Part shown: in pieces, positions 27,289 to 34,872 of the stretch
How positions within the stretch are numbered: the first letter of the stretch is position 1
Layout: each line of letters begins with the position of its first letter
Source of the DNA: Burkholderia sp. PAMC 26561
GTDB lineage: Bacteria; Pseudomonadota; Gammaproteobacteria; Burkholderiales; Burkholderiaceae
NCBI RefSeq assembly: GCF_001557535.2
Contig: NZ_CP014307.1
Location: 372,001 to 436,000, forward strand
Length of the DNA stretch: 64,000 nucleotides
Reading direction: 5' to 3'
Notes under the pieces: generated by a model
Database searches by the model: none
Told to the model about the DNA's origin: nothing
The model's input: the letters and a program-made list of their open reading frames with translations, nothing else
Position numbers and translations under genes: made by a program

Positions 27289-28377
27289 TCAGGCCTGCAC
27301 AGGTGCGCTGGCGAGCGCGTCGAGAAGCGCTTGTTGCAGACGCGGCTGATCCAGGTCTTCGCCAATGAGCACAAAGCGGCTCGTTCCGACCTCGGCTTCA
27401 GCGGGTGTCCACCGGCGATCGAAGTAGGTATCGAAACGTTGCCCCACGCCCTGCACCACAAGACGCATCGGCGTGCCCGGCAACGCGGCGAAGCCCTTCA
27501 CACGATAAATCGTGTTGGCGTCGACCAGCGCGCGCAATGCAGCGACCGCCGCGTCGCGCGACTCCACGCGCGCCTCGACCACGACAGAATCGAAGTCGTC
27601 GTGATGATGGTCGGCGTGGCCTTCGTCATCTACCGACCCATGATGATCCACGCGCAGATGGATCGTGGTCTCCGACGCCGCTTCGAGCCCGAGCAGCGCA
27701 TGCAGGTCGAGTTGCCCCATCTGCGCCGGAACGATCTTCACGCCCGCCGGAATCTCGCCGCGTATGAGCGTTTCGACGGCGCGTTGCTGCGCCTCATCGA
27801 TCAGGTCGATCTTGTTGAGAATCACCAGATCGGCTGACGCCAACTGGTCTTCGAACAACTCGTGCAGCGGCGATTCGTGATCGAGATTCGGATCGGCGCG
27901 GCGTTGTTCGTCGACGGCTTGCGGGTTCGCCGCGAACTGGCCGCTTGCAGCAGCCGGACCATCGACCACGGTCACGACGGCATCGACCGTGAACGCATTT
28001 TTGATCGATGGCCAGTTGAACGCCTGAACCAGCGGCTTGGGCAAGGCGAGACCGGAGGTCTCGATCAGCACATGATCGATCTGATCGCGACGCTCGACGA
28101 GCTGCTCCATCACCGGATAAAACTCTTCCTGAACGGTGCAGCAGAGGCAACCATTCGAAAGCTCATAGAGGTTCGGCTGGTCGGTCGTGCTTTCGTCCTC
28201 GCAACCAATGCTGCAGCCCTTCAATATCTCACCATCGATACCCAGTTCGCCGAACTCGTTCACGATCACTGCGATCCGCAGCCCTTTGGCATTTTCAAGG
28301 ATATGCCGCATCAACGTGGTCTTGCCGCTGCCGAGGAAGCCTGTGACGACCGTGACCGGGATCTTGCGCATTTGCAT
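27289..28377 (-). CDS. cobW: CobW family GTPase, putative cobalt chaperone for CobN
   Basis: A 362-residue G3E GTPase. The P-loop is GFLGSGKTTLMRHIL (residues 13-27), the metal-binding CxCC motif is NGCLCCTVQEEF, the ETSGLALPKP segment is switch II, and NKID (in VILNKIDLID) gives guanine specificity. The C-terminal domain is preceded by a His-rich stretch (VDHHGSVDDEGHADHHHDDF) likely to bind Co(II). CobW proteins have been shown to deliver cobalt for B12 synthesis. It starts MQMRKIPVTVVTGFLGSGKT and leads the cobW-cobN-chlI-chlD operon, under its own riboswitch. Confidence 0.93.
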   Translation of the reverse strand: MQMRKIPVTVVTGFLGSGKTTLMRHILENAKGLRIAVIVNEFGELGIDGEILKGCSIGCEDESTTDQPNLYELSNGCLCCTVQEEFYPVMEQLVERRDQIDHVLIETSGLALPKPLVQAFNWPSIKNAFTVDAVVTVVDGPAAASGQFAANPQAVDEQRRADPNLDHESPLHELFEDQLASADLVILNKIDLIDEAQQRAVETLIRGEIPAGVKIVPAQMGQLDLHALLGLEAASETTIHLRVDHHGSVDDEGHADHHHDDFDSVVVEARVESRDAAVAALRALVDANTIYRVKGFAALPGTPMRLVVQGVGQRFDTYFDRRWTPAEAEVGTSRFVLIGEDLDQPRLQQALLDALASAPVQA

Positions 28378-28546
28378 CCTTCACTCCGTTTTTATCGATT
28401 GACTGCCTGATGCCGGAAACGCCATGAGCCTCCAAATGACGCAAGCGAAAAGCATACTGGGCTTCAAACCCGGCAAGGCATGATGAAAGTGTCGAGCCCG
28501 CACCGCATCCCCGCGGCACCTGTTGCTCCAGATGTCAAACCGTTCC
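28378..28546. other. Leader between cobW riboswitch and cobW start
   Basis: This 169-base stretch is the untranslated leader of cobW on the minus strand, after the B12 box. It should hold the expression platform of the riboswitch. No gene is seen; open frames here are short shadows. Confidence 0.6.
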
Positions 28547-28768
28547 GGCCGGTATCCGGGCTGGCGAAATGCCGCTTCACCTTCCCGCACGCAGCACGCA
28601 TGCAGTGGTGTTCGAAGCCGGCTTTGCCGCGCGCGACGTCATGCTGCGCGGTTTTCGCTTACCGTTGCGGGGGCAGCGCAGGTTGGCGCGCACGAGTGTC
28701 CGGCGGCGCTCCCTGCTTCCCGTTTAACTGCGCACAGAGAGAGACCGCGCGCGAGCACCAGAAAACTG
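28547..28768 (-). promoter_or_regulatory. Cobalamin riboswitch upstream of cobW-cobN
   Basis: Read on the minus strand, the order is CTGGTGCTCGCGCGCGG, then AGTTAAACGGGAAGCAGG, GCTGCCCCCGCAACGGTAAG, CCACTG...GGGAAGG, and the B12 box AGCCCGGATACCGGCC (complement of 28547-28562). These are the conserved parts of the adenosylcobalamin riboswitch in the right order. It faces away from the cobE riboswitch at 28872 and shares nearly identical P-stem and box sequences with it. Confidence 0.93.
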
Positions 28769-28871
28769 CGCCAAGTCTAGGCCGGTGAAGCCTTGCGGTC
28801 AAGGTTACGGCCAGTTGTCGAGCAATGGAAACCCAAGCGCCGGCACGCCTCCGTGTGCTATCTTTGGCTCG
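28769..28871. other. Divergent promoter region between two riboswitches
   Basis: These 103 bases must contain both transcription starts for the cobW and cobE operons, because each aptamer begins at its edge. I could not place -10 and -35 hexamers with confidence. No gene is present. Confidence 0.55.
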
Positions 28872-29112
28872 CGTCTGGTGCTCACGCGCGCTTTTCCTGC
28901 GTGCGTAGTTAAACGGGAAACAGGATGCAAGAGCGTTTATTCTCAGCGCGCCTGCATGCAAGAAACCTGTGCTGTCCCCGCAACGGTACGCGACCCGCGC
29001 CGGTTCGAATTGGTTTCACAGAACCCGTGCGCACATTTGCTTCATGGCCACTGCTTGCCAAAGCGGGAAGGCGCAAGCGAATGCGGTCGCCAAGCCCGGA
29101 TACCGGCCAGCG
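28872..29112 (+). promoter_or_regulatory. Cobalamin riboswitch upstream of cobE-cobO-cobB
   Basis: The plus strand shows CTGGTGCTCACGCGCGC, AGTTAAACGGGAAACAGG (28908-28925), GCTGTCCCCGCAACGGTACG, CCACTG (29048-29053) and GGGAAGG, then the B12 box AGCCCGGATACCGGCC at 29093-29108. About 150 bases separate the box from the cobE start. The element should respond to adenosylcobalamin and control cobE, cobO, cobB and the DUF1289 gene. The long internal open frame across it is not a gene. Confidence 0.93.
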
Positions 29113-29261
29113 CAAGTGGCGTGTCATGGACGCGCCGGACGCCGCATCCGCGAGGGACGGATGAAGGACGTAATGAATCTATCGTCTTACATGAAATCTG
29201 ATCCGCAGTGTATTTGCAAGCTTCTATCCGCGCGTCTGGAACGCACGGATGGAGCGGGACG

Positions 29262-29657
29262 TTGAGCGCGTGGGTGATCGGCATAGGCTGCCGGCGTGGC
29301 GTGAGCATCGGGCAGATCGATGCGGCGGTTTGCGCGGCGCTTGGCAATGAGCCGATCACGCATGTGCGCGCGCTGGCATCGATTGACGGCAAACAGGATG
29401 AAACCGCTTTGCTCGAATTCGCCGCTCTTCACCACCTGCCGATAGAATTTTTTTCGAAGGACCGCGTGTCGCAAGTCGAGACGAGAGCATCGGAACGCGT
29501 CCGGACACTGATCGGCGTCGATGGCGTCTGCGAACCGTGTGCGCTCCTGGCATCGCGTGACGGACGAATCGTACGGCCCAAGATCGCAGTGGATGGCGTG
29601 ACTGTCGCCATTGCCGAAGACAACTCGAATCAACAGAAAGACAACGAGAGAATGTAA
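29262..29657 (+). CDS. cobE: CobE/CbiG C-terminal-domain protein
   Basis: A 131-residue protein with the fold of the C-terminal domain of CbiG. It begins LSAWVIGIGCRRGVSIGQID, with the characteristic Gly-Ile-Gly-Cys-Arg-Arg-Gly, and contains RALASIDGKQDETALLEFAA. CobE is needed in aerobic cobalamin synthesis of Pseudomonas, though its exact reaction is not settled. The start is TTG 29262 behind GGAGCGGGACG; an in-frame GTG four codons later is an alternative. It overlaps cobO in TAATG and comes first in the operon after the riboswitch. The island also encodes a CbiG domain fused to CobJ. Confidence 0.85.
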   Translation: MSAWVIGIGCRRGVSIGQIDAAVCAALGNEPITHVRALASIDGKQDETALLEFAALHHLPIEFFSKDRVSQVETRASERVRTLIGVDGVCEPCALLASRDGRIVRPKIAVDGVTVAIAEDNSNQQKDNERM

Positions 29658-30259
29658 TGAAAACGGACGAAGAAGCGCATCTGCGCATGACCCAGCGTCG
29701 CAAGGAAGGCCACGAGAAAAAGCAGGCACAGGCGTCGATTGAAAAAGGCTTGTTGATCGTCAATACGGGCACGGGCAAAGGCAAGACCACGGCCGCATTC
29801 GGCATGGCCGTGCGCGTGCTCGGCCATGGCATGCGGCTTGGCGTCGTGCAGTTCATCAAGGGTGCGCTGCATACGTCGGAGCGCGATTTTCTCGGCGCGA
29901 TCGCCAATTGCGACTTCGTGACGATGGGCGACGGCTACACCTGGGACACGCAGAATCGCGACGCCGATATCGCCACCGCCCGCAAGGGCTGGGACGCGGC
30001 GCGCACCATGATCGAAAGCGGCGAGTACCAAATGGTCGTGCTCGACGAACTCTGCACGGTGTTGAAATACGAATACCTGCCGCTCGATGAAGTCCTCGGC
30101 GTGCTCAACGCACGGCCCGAGATGCTGCATGTGGTCGTGACAGGCCGTCATGCCCCTGAAGCGCTGATCGAAGCGGCCGACCTCGTGACGGAAATGCGGC
30201 CGGTCAAGCATCCGTATCGCGAGCAAGGGGTCAAGGCGCAACGTGGCGTCGAGTTCTGA
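29657..30259 (+). CDS. cobO: Cob(I)yrinic acid a,c-diamide adenosyltransferase
   Basis: The 200-residue CobA/CobO/BtuR-type enzyme adds the adenosyl group from ATP to the cobalt of cob(I)yrinic acid a,c-diamide. The P-loop is NTGTGKGKTTAAFGMAVRVL (residues 36-55), and VVLDELCTVLKYEYLPLDEV plus VVVTGRHAPEALIEAADLVT are typical. The end EMRPVKHPYREQGVKAQRGV EF is the conserved C-terminus. It overlaps the stop of cobE (TAATG) and the start region of cobB. Confidence 0.96.
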   Translation: MKTDEEAHLRMTQRRKEGHEKKQAQASIEKGLLIVNTGTGKGKTTAAFGMAVRVLGHGMRLGVVQFIKGALHTSERDFLGAIANCDFVTMGDGYTWDTQNRDADIATARKGWDAARTMIESGEYQMVVLDELCTVLKYEYLPLDEVLGVLNARPEMLHVVVTGRHAPEALIEAADLVTEMRPVKHPYREQGVKAQRGVEF

Positions 30260-31553
30260 CGTGCGCGCCTGTCCTGCTTTATTCATCAGCGCGCCTGCAT
30301 CGAACCAGGGTAAAACCACCGTGACCGCAGCGCTTGCGCGCTATCACAGACGGCTCGGCCGGCGTGTGCGCGTCTTCAAGACCGGCCCGGATTTCCTCGA
30401 CCCGATGATCCTCGAACGCGCATCGGGCGCGCCCGTTTATGCATTGCATCTCTGGATGGTCGGCGAGCGCGGCTGCCGCGCGTTGCTTGCAGAAGCCGCG
30501 CAAACGGCCGACCTGATCCTGATTGAAGGCGTGATGGGTCTCTTCGACGGCACCCCCAGCAGCGCCGATCTTGCCGCGACATTCGGCGTACCGGTGCTGG
30601 CCGTGATCGGCGCGCATGGCATGGCGCAGACCTTCGGCGCGGTGGCGTTCGGGCTCGCGCGATATCGTGACGACCTGCCGTTTTACGGGGTGCTGGCGAA
30701 CCGCGTGGCATCCGAGCGGCACGCGCAAATGCTGCGCGAAGCGATTCCCGAGGGCGTGCGTTATTGCGGACATGTATCGACCATGGACGACGTCGCGCTG
30801 CCCGGGCGTCATCTCGGTCTGACGCAAGCGGCCGAAGTCGAAGACCTCGATGCACGGCTGGATCGCGCCGCGGACGCCATCGGCGAGACTACGTTGCGCG
30901 AGTTGCCTCCTTCAGTTGAATTCGCCGAGGAACCTCGCGAACAGCCATCATGTTTGCTCGAAGGTCTGCACATTGCCATTGCGCGTGACGCGGCGTTTTC
31001 GTTCATCTACCCAGCCAATCTCGATCTGCTCAGATCGATGGGCGCAACGCTGTCGCACTTTTCTCCCTTGGCCGATGAACCGTTCAATGCCGATGCGCTT
31101 TATCTGCCGGGCGGTTATCCCGAGCTGCATGCCGCGCGCCTTGCCGCGAATGCGACGACGGCGGCATCGATTCGCGCGCATGTCGGAGCAGGGAAACCGG
31201 TGGTCGCCGAATGTGGCGGCATGCTGTATCTTCTCGAGTCGCTGACCGATATAGATGGCGCACAGCACACCATGCTCGGCCTCTTACCCGGCCACGCGAA
31301 GATGCAAAAGCGCCTTTCCCGCCTCGCTATGCAGCGCATCGAAAGCTGTCACGGCGTCAGTACAGGGCACACATTCCATTACTCGTCAGTGACGACCGAC
31401 ATGGCACCTGTCCTGAACGCAACGCACGCAACCACGGGCAAGGAAGGCGAAGCCTTCTACCAGGAAGGCCCGATTACCGCGACCTACATGCACACTTACT
31501 GGCCGACGAATCCGGCGGCAGCCGCCGCCCTTTTCCGTGGCGAACCGCTATGA
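30243..31553 (+). CDS. cobB: Cobyrinic acid a,c-diamide synthase
   Basis: The enzyme (436 residues from GTG 30243, 430 from the alternative GTG 30261) amidates the a and c carboxylates of the corrin ring using glutamine and ATP. The N-terminal synthetase domain has LFISAPASNQGKTTVTAALA and VFKTGPDFLDPMILERASG. The C-terminal class I glutamine amidotransferase has DALYLPGGYPELHAARLAAN and the nucleophile in VVAECGGMLYLLESLTD, with the late His in THTFHYS-like and YMHTYWPTNP segments. Both starts are GTG and overlap or directly follow cobO. Third gene of the cobE operon. Confidence 0.94.
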   Translation: MASSSDVRACPALFISAPASNQGKTTVTAALARYHRRLGRRVRVFKTGPDFLDPMILERASGAPVYALHLWMVGERGCRALLAEAAQTADLILIEGVMGLFDGTPSSADLAATFGVPVLAVIGAHGMAQTFGAVAFGLARYRDDLPFYGVLANRVASERHAQMLREAIPEGVRYCGHVSTMDDVALPGRHLGLTQAAEVEDLDARLDRAADAIGETTLRELPPSVEFAEEPREQPSCLLEGLHIAIARDAAFSFIYPANLDLLRSMGATLSHFSPLADEPFNADALYLPGGYPELHAARLAANATTAASIRAHVGAGKPVVAECGGMLYLLESLTDIDGAQHTMLGLLPGHAKMQKRLSRLAMQRIESCHGVSTGHTFHYSSVTTDMAPVLNATHATTGKEGEAFYQEGPITATYMHTYWPTNPAAAAALFRGEPL

Positions 31554-31792
31554 CAATGCCTTTGGAAACACCTGTAAAAACGCCGCTTGAACTCGCATTC
31601 ACCATCGAACGTGCGAGCCAGCTTCAGCCCGTAGGTTCACCCTGCACGGACGTATGCCGCCTCGATAAAACCACGGGTTATTGCGAAGGCTGCTTCAGAA
31701 GCCGCGAAGAGATCAAGGCATGGAAGACATTGCCCGACGCCGACAAGCTCGGCCTCTTCCCTGCCTTGCTGGCCAGAAAAGCAGCGGCATAA
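31550..31792 (+). CDS. DUF1289 domain-containing protein
   Basis: An 80-residue protein starting at ATG 31550, which overlaps the cobB stop (ATGA). The core SPCTDVCRLDKTTGYCEGCF then RSREEIKAWKTL has four cysteines (CxxxC...CxxC) and is the DUF1289 motif. Some members carry or are predicted to carry an iron-sulfur cluster, but no function is established. The coupling with cobB puts it under the same riboswitch. The longer frame from 31211 is a cobB shadow. A bidirectional terminator follows at once. Confidence 0.85.
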   Translation: MTMPLETPVKTPLELAFTIERASQLQPVGSPCTDVCRLDKTTGYCEGCFRSREEIKAWKTLPDADKLGLFPALLARKAAA

Positions 31793-31822
31793 AAAAGGGC
31801 GGCTCGCGAGCCGCCCTTCTCT
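31791..31822. terminator. Bidirectional rho-independent terminator
   Basis: AAGGGCGGCT (31795-31804) pairs with AGCCGCCCTT (31809-31818) around a CGCG loop. A run of A lies to the left and TTCTCTT to the right, so it can end both the cobE-cobB-DUF1289 transcript and the converging cbtBA transcript. Confidence 0.85.
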
Positions 31823-31841
31823 TACCAAGAATCTTAATCGA

Positions 31842-32609
31842 TCAAGCCGTTGCTACACGCCGCGCGGGCACACGTTCCACTTCACGCTGTGCAAGCACGC
31901 CGAACAACAAACCGAGCGTGGTCCAGATCACCGCCTGAATGCCGATTGCGGCCACGCGGAAATTCCACAACAAGGTCGCCGAAAACTTCGCCGGTACTTC
32001 ATCGATCGATGGCAACGCAGCGTAAGCGAGCCCCATCAGCACGATGTAACCCGCGAGCGCAATCAGCGACGCATTCCAGTTGCCGTGTGTCGGCTGCATG
32101 CGGCGCTGAAACCGCACCGCGAACACGGCCACCACGAGTGAGATCGCGACCATGCCGAAAAAGAGCGCCGTTCTCGCGCCAATCGTCTCGGGATTTCCCA
32201 CGGACGGCGGGTTCGGCGGATACTTGAGAAACGGCACGATTGCAACCGTCACAAAGCCGAACACGCCGAGCAATGCTGACGTTCCGCGGGCGCGCAACGC
32301 ACCGAGCCGCGCATACGAAAACGCGAACACGAGCGAGAACAAACCGCCCAGCGCCGTACCGAACACCGAGACGCCTGTCAGCAAACCTAGCCCCGCTTGC
32401 GTGCCGCGGCTGACCAGTTCGACATCGTCGCCATGTTCGTGCGGATGCCCGGCGGCCGCTTCCGCCTGCTCATGTGCCTGTTCCTGCTGGGATTCGAATG
32501 CAATGGCACGATCCACCGACGGCTCGCCGAAGGTTTTTGCAAACCCGAAACCGAGCAGGCCCGCGACCAGCCCCGCGATCATGCCGCGTATGAGGAGATT
32601 TCTGATCAT
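31842..32609 (-). CDS. cbtA: CbtA-type cobalt transporter subunit
   Basis: A 255-residue inner-membrane protein starting MIRNLLIRGMIAGLVAGLLG with about five or six helices. The His/Asp-rich periplasmic segment AAAGHPHEHGDDVELVSRGT follows the first helix, as in CbtA. The family was defined by comparative genomics as a B12-riboswitch-linked cobalt transporter, usually paired with CbtB. It is eight bases downstream of cbtB on the same strand. The ATG at 32609 is chosen over an upstream start that would read within cbtB. Confidence 0.88.
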   Translation of the reverse strand: MIRNLLIRGMIAGLVAGLLGFGFAKTFGEPSVDRAIAFESQQEQAHEQAEAAAGHPHEHGDDVELVSRGTQAGLGLLTGVSVFGTALGGLFSLVFAFSYARLGALRARGTSALLGVFGFVTVAIVPFLKYPPNPPSVGNPETIGARTALFFGMVAISLVVAVFAVRFQRRMQPTHGNWNASLIALAGYIVLMGLAYAALPSIDEVPAKFSATLLWNFRVAAIGIQAVIWTTLGLLFGVLAQREVERVPARRVATA

Positions 32610-32617
32610 GGACGGTC

Positions 32618-32851
32618 TCAGTGGCAGGGGAAACCGAGCAGATGGCGACCGTCGTGCACGAACTCGTGGATATACATGCCCTGGAAGATCGACGTTGCGC
32701 CTTGCTCCGCGCCCACGAAATAAATTGCGATCAACAAAAGCAGACCGATAAACACCGCCCAAGGCAGCACCTCACGCACCGGAATAGGTACGGGTGCATC
32801 AAATGCGGGATTCATGGCGGACAGATTCGCCGTTGGATTGGCTTGATTCAT
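32618..32851 (-). CDS. cbtB: CbtB-type cobalt transporter subunit
   Basis: A 77-residue single-helix membrane protein. A proline-rich N-terminus is followed by one helix (LPWAVFIGLLLLIAIYFVGA) and a C-terminus YIHEFVHDGRHLLGFPCH with the conserved HxxxHDxRHxxGxPCH pattern, which is expected to bind Co(II). It is encoded directly upstream of cbtA and preceded by GGAGCTTTC at good spacing. A cobalamin riboswitch lies in the upstream leader, supporting the assignment to cobalt uptake. Confidence 0.88.
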   Translation of the reverse strand: MNQANPTANLSAMNPAFDAPVPIPVREVLPWAVFIGLLLLIAIYFVGAEQGATSIFQGMYIHEFVHDGRHLLGFPCH

Positions 32852-32896
32852 GAAAGCTCCGAGGGATAAGCGCGTCCCGTAAGAAAATAGAAAGGC

Positions 32897-33042
32897 TGCA
32901 GCGGGGGTCTGACTTGCATGCGTCGAATGGTTTTTTTACCTTGATTCAAGGATGAAAACGCACTCGGCACGCTTACAGTGGCGCGACCGTGCCGGGTTTT
33001 CACCGGCTTCCTCGCGCTGCAAGCTTGCCATTCTAAGATGTG
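32897..33042 (-). promoter_or_regulatory. Cobalamin riboswitch upstream of cbtBA
   Basis: On the minus strand the element reads GGAAGCCGGTGAAAACCCGG, then CACGGTCGCGCCACTGTAAG, and ends GCAAGTCAGACCCCCGCTGC, which is the B12 box in a degenerate form. This is the GGTGAAAAxCC...CGCCACTGTAA core variety of the cobalamin riboswitch and differs from the three CCCCGCAAC-type elements in the island. It sits 46 bases ahead of cbtB, so it is likely to act on transcription elongation or on the ribosome site. Confidence 0.85.
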
Positions 33043-33088
33043 ATCACCGAAAGTAAAGCAATGCATCATTGAAGCGAATCCGGAAACC

Positions 33089-33649
33089 ATGAAAAACGAA
33101 CTGATCCTGCTTTGCCACGCGGCAACGCACGCCATGAAAACCGGCATGTTTCCCACGCTCCATGATCCGATCGAGCATCTCGAGCGCCCGCGTCTTTCGG
33201 CGCTTGCATCGGTTTATGTGCCCGACCGTGTCATCACGAGCCCGTCCCATGCCGCAGTGGAAACGGGACGGACGTTTGGCATCGAAATGTCGGCCGATGC
33301 GCAGTGGAGCGACCTGGATCATGGCCGCTGGCAAGGACGTTCTTTGAAAGAGATCTACGACGAGGAGACCGGCGCGTTGAGCGCTTGGTTGTCGGAACCG
33401 GACAGCGCTGCGCATGGCGGCGAAAGCCTGGAGGCCCTTCAGGGGCGGGTTCGGCGCGCGCTCGACGAACAGCGCGATGACGGGACTACGGTAATCGTGA
33501 CGCACGCCATCGTAATCAAGGTGGTGCTTGCCGTGGTGCTGGACGCACCGCTTACGACGGTTTATCGGATGGATCTGGAGCCGCTTTCTGCAGTCACGCT
33601 GACCCGCGCGGACGATACATGGCGTCTGCGCTGCAAATCGTCCATCTGA
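33089..33649 (+). CDS. Histidine phosphatase superfamily protein (CobC-like)
   Basis: A 186-residue protein of the phosphoglycerate mutase-like fold, starting MKNELILLCHAATHAMKTGM. The usual RHG motif is replaced by CHA (Cys9-His10-Ala11); the phospho-accepting His is kept but the first Arg is missing. Other features are present: SPSHAAVETGRTFGIE, DLDHGRWQGRSLKEIYDEE with the acid, and the second His in TVIVTHAIVIKVV. It is divergent from cbtBA, whose riboswitch begins 46 bases away. Alpha-ribazole phosphatase is one possibility suggested by the location, but the altered motif makes activity doubtful. Confidence 0.75.
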   Translation: MKNELILLCHAATHAMKTGMFPTLHDPIEHLERPRLSALASVYVPDRVITSPSHAAVETGRTFGIEMSADAQWSDLDHGRWQGRSLKEIYDEETGALSAWLSEPDSAAHGGESLEALQGRVRRALDEQRDDGTTVIVTHAIVIKVVLAVVLDAPLTTVYRMDLEPLSAVTLTRADDTWRLRCKSSI

Positions 33650-33982
33650 TCAGGCCCCGGCGCCCCGCGCCATGCGCCGAAGCGTCGATGAATCAATCGC
33701 GCCCGCGCAGATCCGGACCGCCTCGTTCAGCGTGCGGGGCCGGCCAGCGGCGAAATGCGCTTCGAGCATGGCAATAGCGCGAAGCCGTTCGTTATTACCG
33801 AGCTTCTCGCCGGTGGCAAGTTCAAGCACCGAGATGAAGTAGGTCGCGGGAGGCGTGGCGCCCCGCGCGCCGGTCGAAAACACGGGAATCGCGTCGGAGC
33901 ATGCCTGCCTTGCAATCGTCGCAACATCGCGTTGGGGAAGCCAACTCGATTCGCTGAGCTGGTGTTCGGTTTGGCGTGTCAT
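33650..33982 (-). CDS. Hypothetical protein, 110 residues
   Basis: Starts MTRQTEHQLSESSWLPQRDV at ATG 33982 and ends directly at the phosphatase stop on the opposite strand. The protein is soluble and alpha-helical in appearance (SVLELATGEKLGNNERLRAI) with no signal peptide. I do not recognise a family; similar short proteins occur in Burkholderia. The earlier in-frame start at 34030 would add 16 residues without a ribosome site. Confidence 0.5.
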   Translation of the reverse strand: MTRQTEHQLSESSWLPQRDVATIARQACSDAIPVFSTGARGATPPATYFISVLELATGEKLGNNERLRAIAMLEAHFAAGRPRTLNEAVRICAGAIDSSTLRRMARGAGA

Positions 33983-34054
33983 GGATAAAGCCCTGGAATA
34001 TCCGTAAGTCGTATGACCTTTACCTAGCAAGGACTATTCCAGCTTGACAAGCAG

Positions 34055-34636
34055 TCACACATTGGTGTGGACACCATCCCAGCGTCGCGACAAAAGAATC
34101 AGCACAGGCAGCAAAACCGCCCAACCGGCAGCTAGCGTGAGCGTCGCCGCCAAAGGCTGCGCGAAGCGAACCGCGCCCAGCGCAGCGCCGCCCCGGAACG
34201 ATAAAGGCCCCGCAACCGCGCCCAACACCGAAGCCAGCAGCATGCGCGACTTCAGCCAACCGAAGGTCGTATTGAATTGCGCGGCGAAGAGTGCCCACAA
34301 CGCGAGAATCCAGTAAGGTGCGGCGCCGGGAAGGACCGTACCGTTCGGGTAGCGCAGCAACCCGGCCGCGACCGGCACGCTTTCCCAAACGGCGCCGATC
34401 GCAATCACGCTCGCCAGCAGCTTGAGCTCCGGCACCCGCCGGTCCACCCGAGCCAGATGCACGGCGACCAGGACCAGCGTGACGGCAACGCCGATCCACG
34501 GGACATCGTGCGCTGCGCTCAGCACGCAGGCGAACCACCCGAATTGCCCGACGATGAAATAGATCGTCGGTGCCCAGCGCTCAAAAGCTGACCTCCGGGC
34601 GGGACCGTCTGGAATGTTGCTGGATGCGTCGGGCAT
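34055..34636 (-). CDS. DUF2878-like integral membrane protein
   Basis: A 193-residue protein starting MPDASSNIPDGPARRSAFER with five or six helices. The segments IVGQFGWFACVLSAAHDVPW and AAQFNTTFGWLKSRMLLASV resemble DUF2878 proteins, which have repeated Phe/Trp-rich helix ends of unknown role. It is alone on the minus strand and divergent from ppk2, with 236 bases between the starts. An upstream start at 34726 would add 30 residues lying in the intergenic region and is less likely. Confidence 0.65.
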   Translation of the reverse strand: MPDASSNIPDGPARRSAFERWAPTIYFIVGQFGWFACVLSAAHDVPWIGVAVTLVLVAVHLARVDRRVPELKLLASVIAIGAVWESVPVAAGLLRYPNGTVLPGAAPYWILALWALFAAQFNTTFGWLKSRMLLASVLGAVAGPLSFRGGAALGAVRFAQPLAATLTLAAGWAVLLPVLILLSRRWDGVHTNV

Positions 34637-34872
34637 GCGGCTCGCGGTTATCTGATTGGCGTAACGACGTGGGGCGATGCTACCGCATTGGCGTTTTAAA
34701 GCGGGGCCGATGATCCATCCGACCAATCAGCCTCCCGGAATAGCGTTTGCTGCCGTAACATTCCTGAAATCAAGCGGCCGGATAATCGTCATTGTGCAGG
34801 ATTGCGTCCTGATTCCAGCGATGCCCAGCAATACCAGAACGCCGCCAACATGCCAAATCAACGGAGCTACTC

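Noticed and set aside
28785..29201. Open frame of 138 codons on the plus strand
   Set aside because: It lies across the cobE riboswitch, whose conserved RNA blocks explain the sequence.
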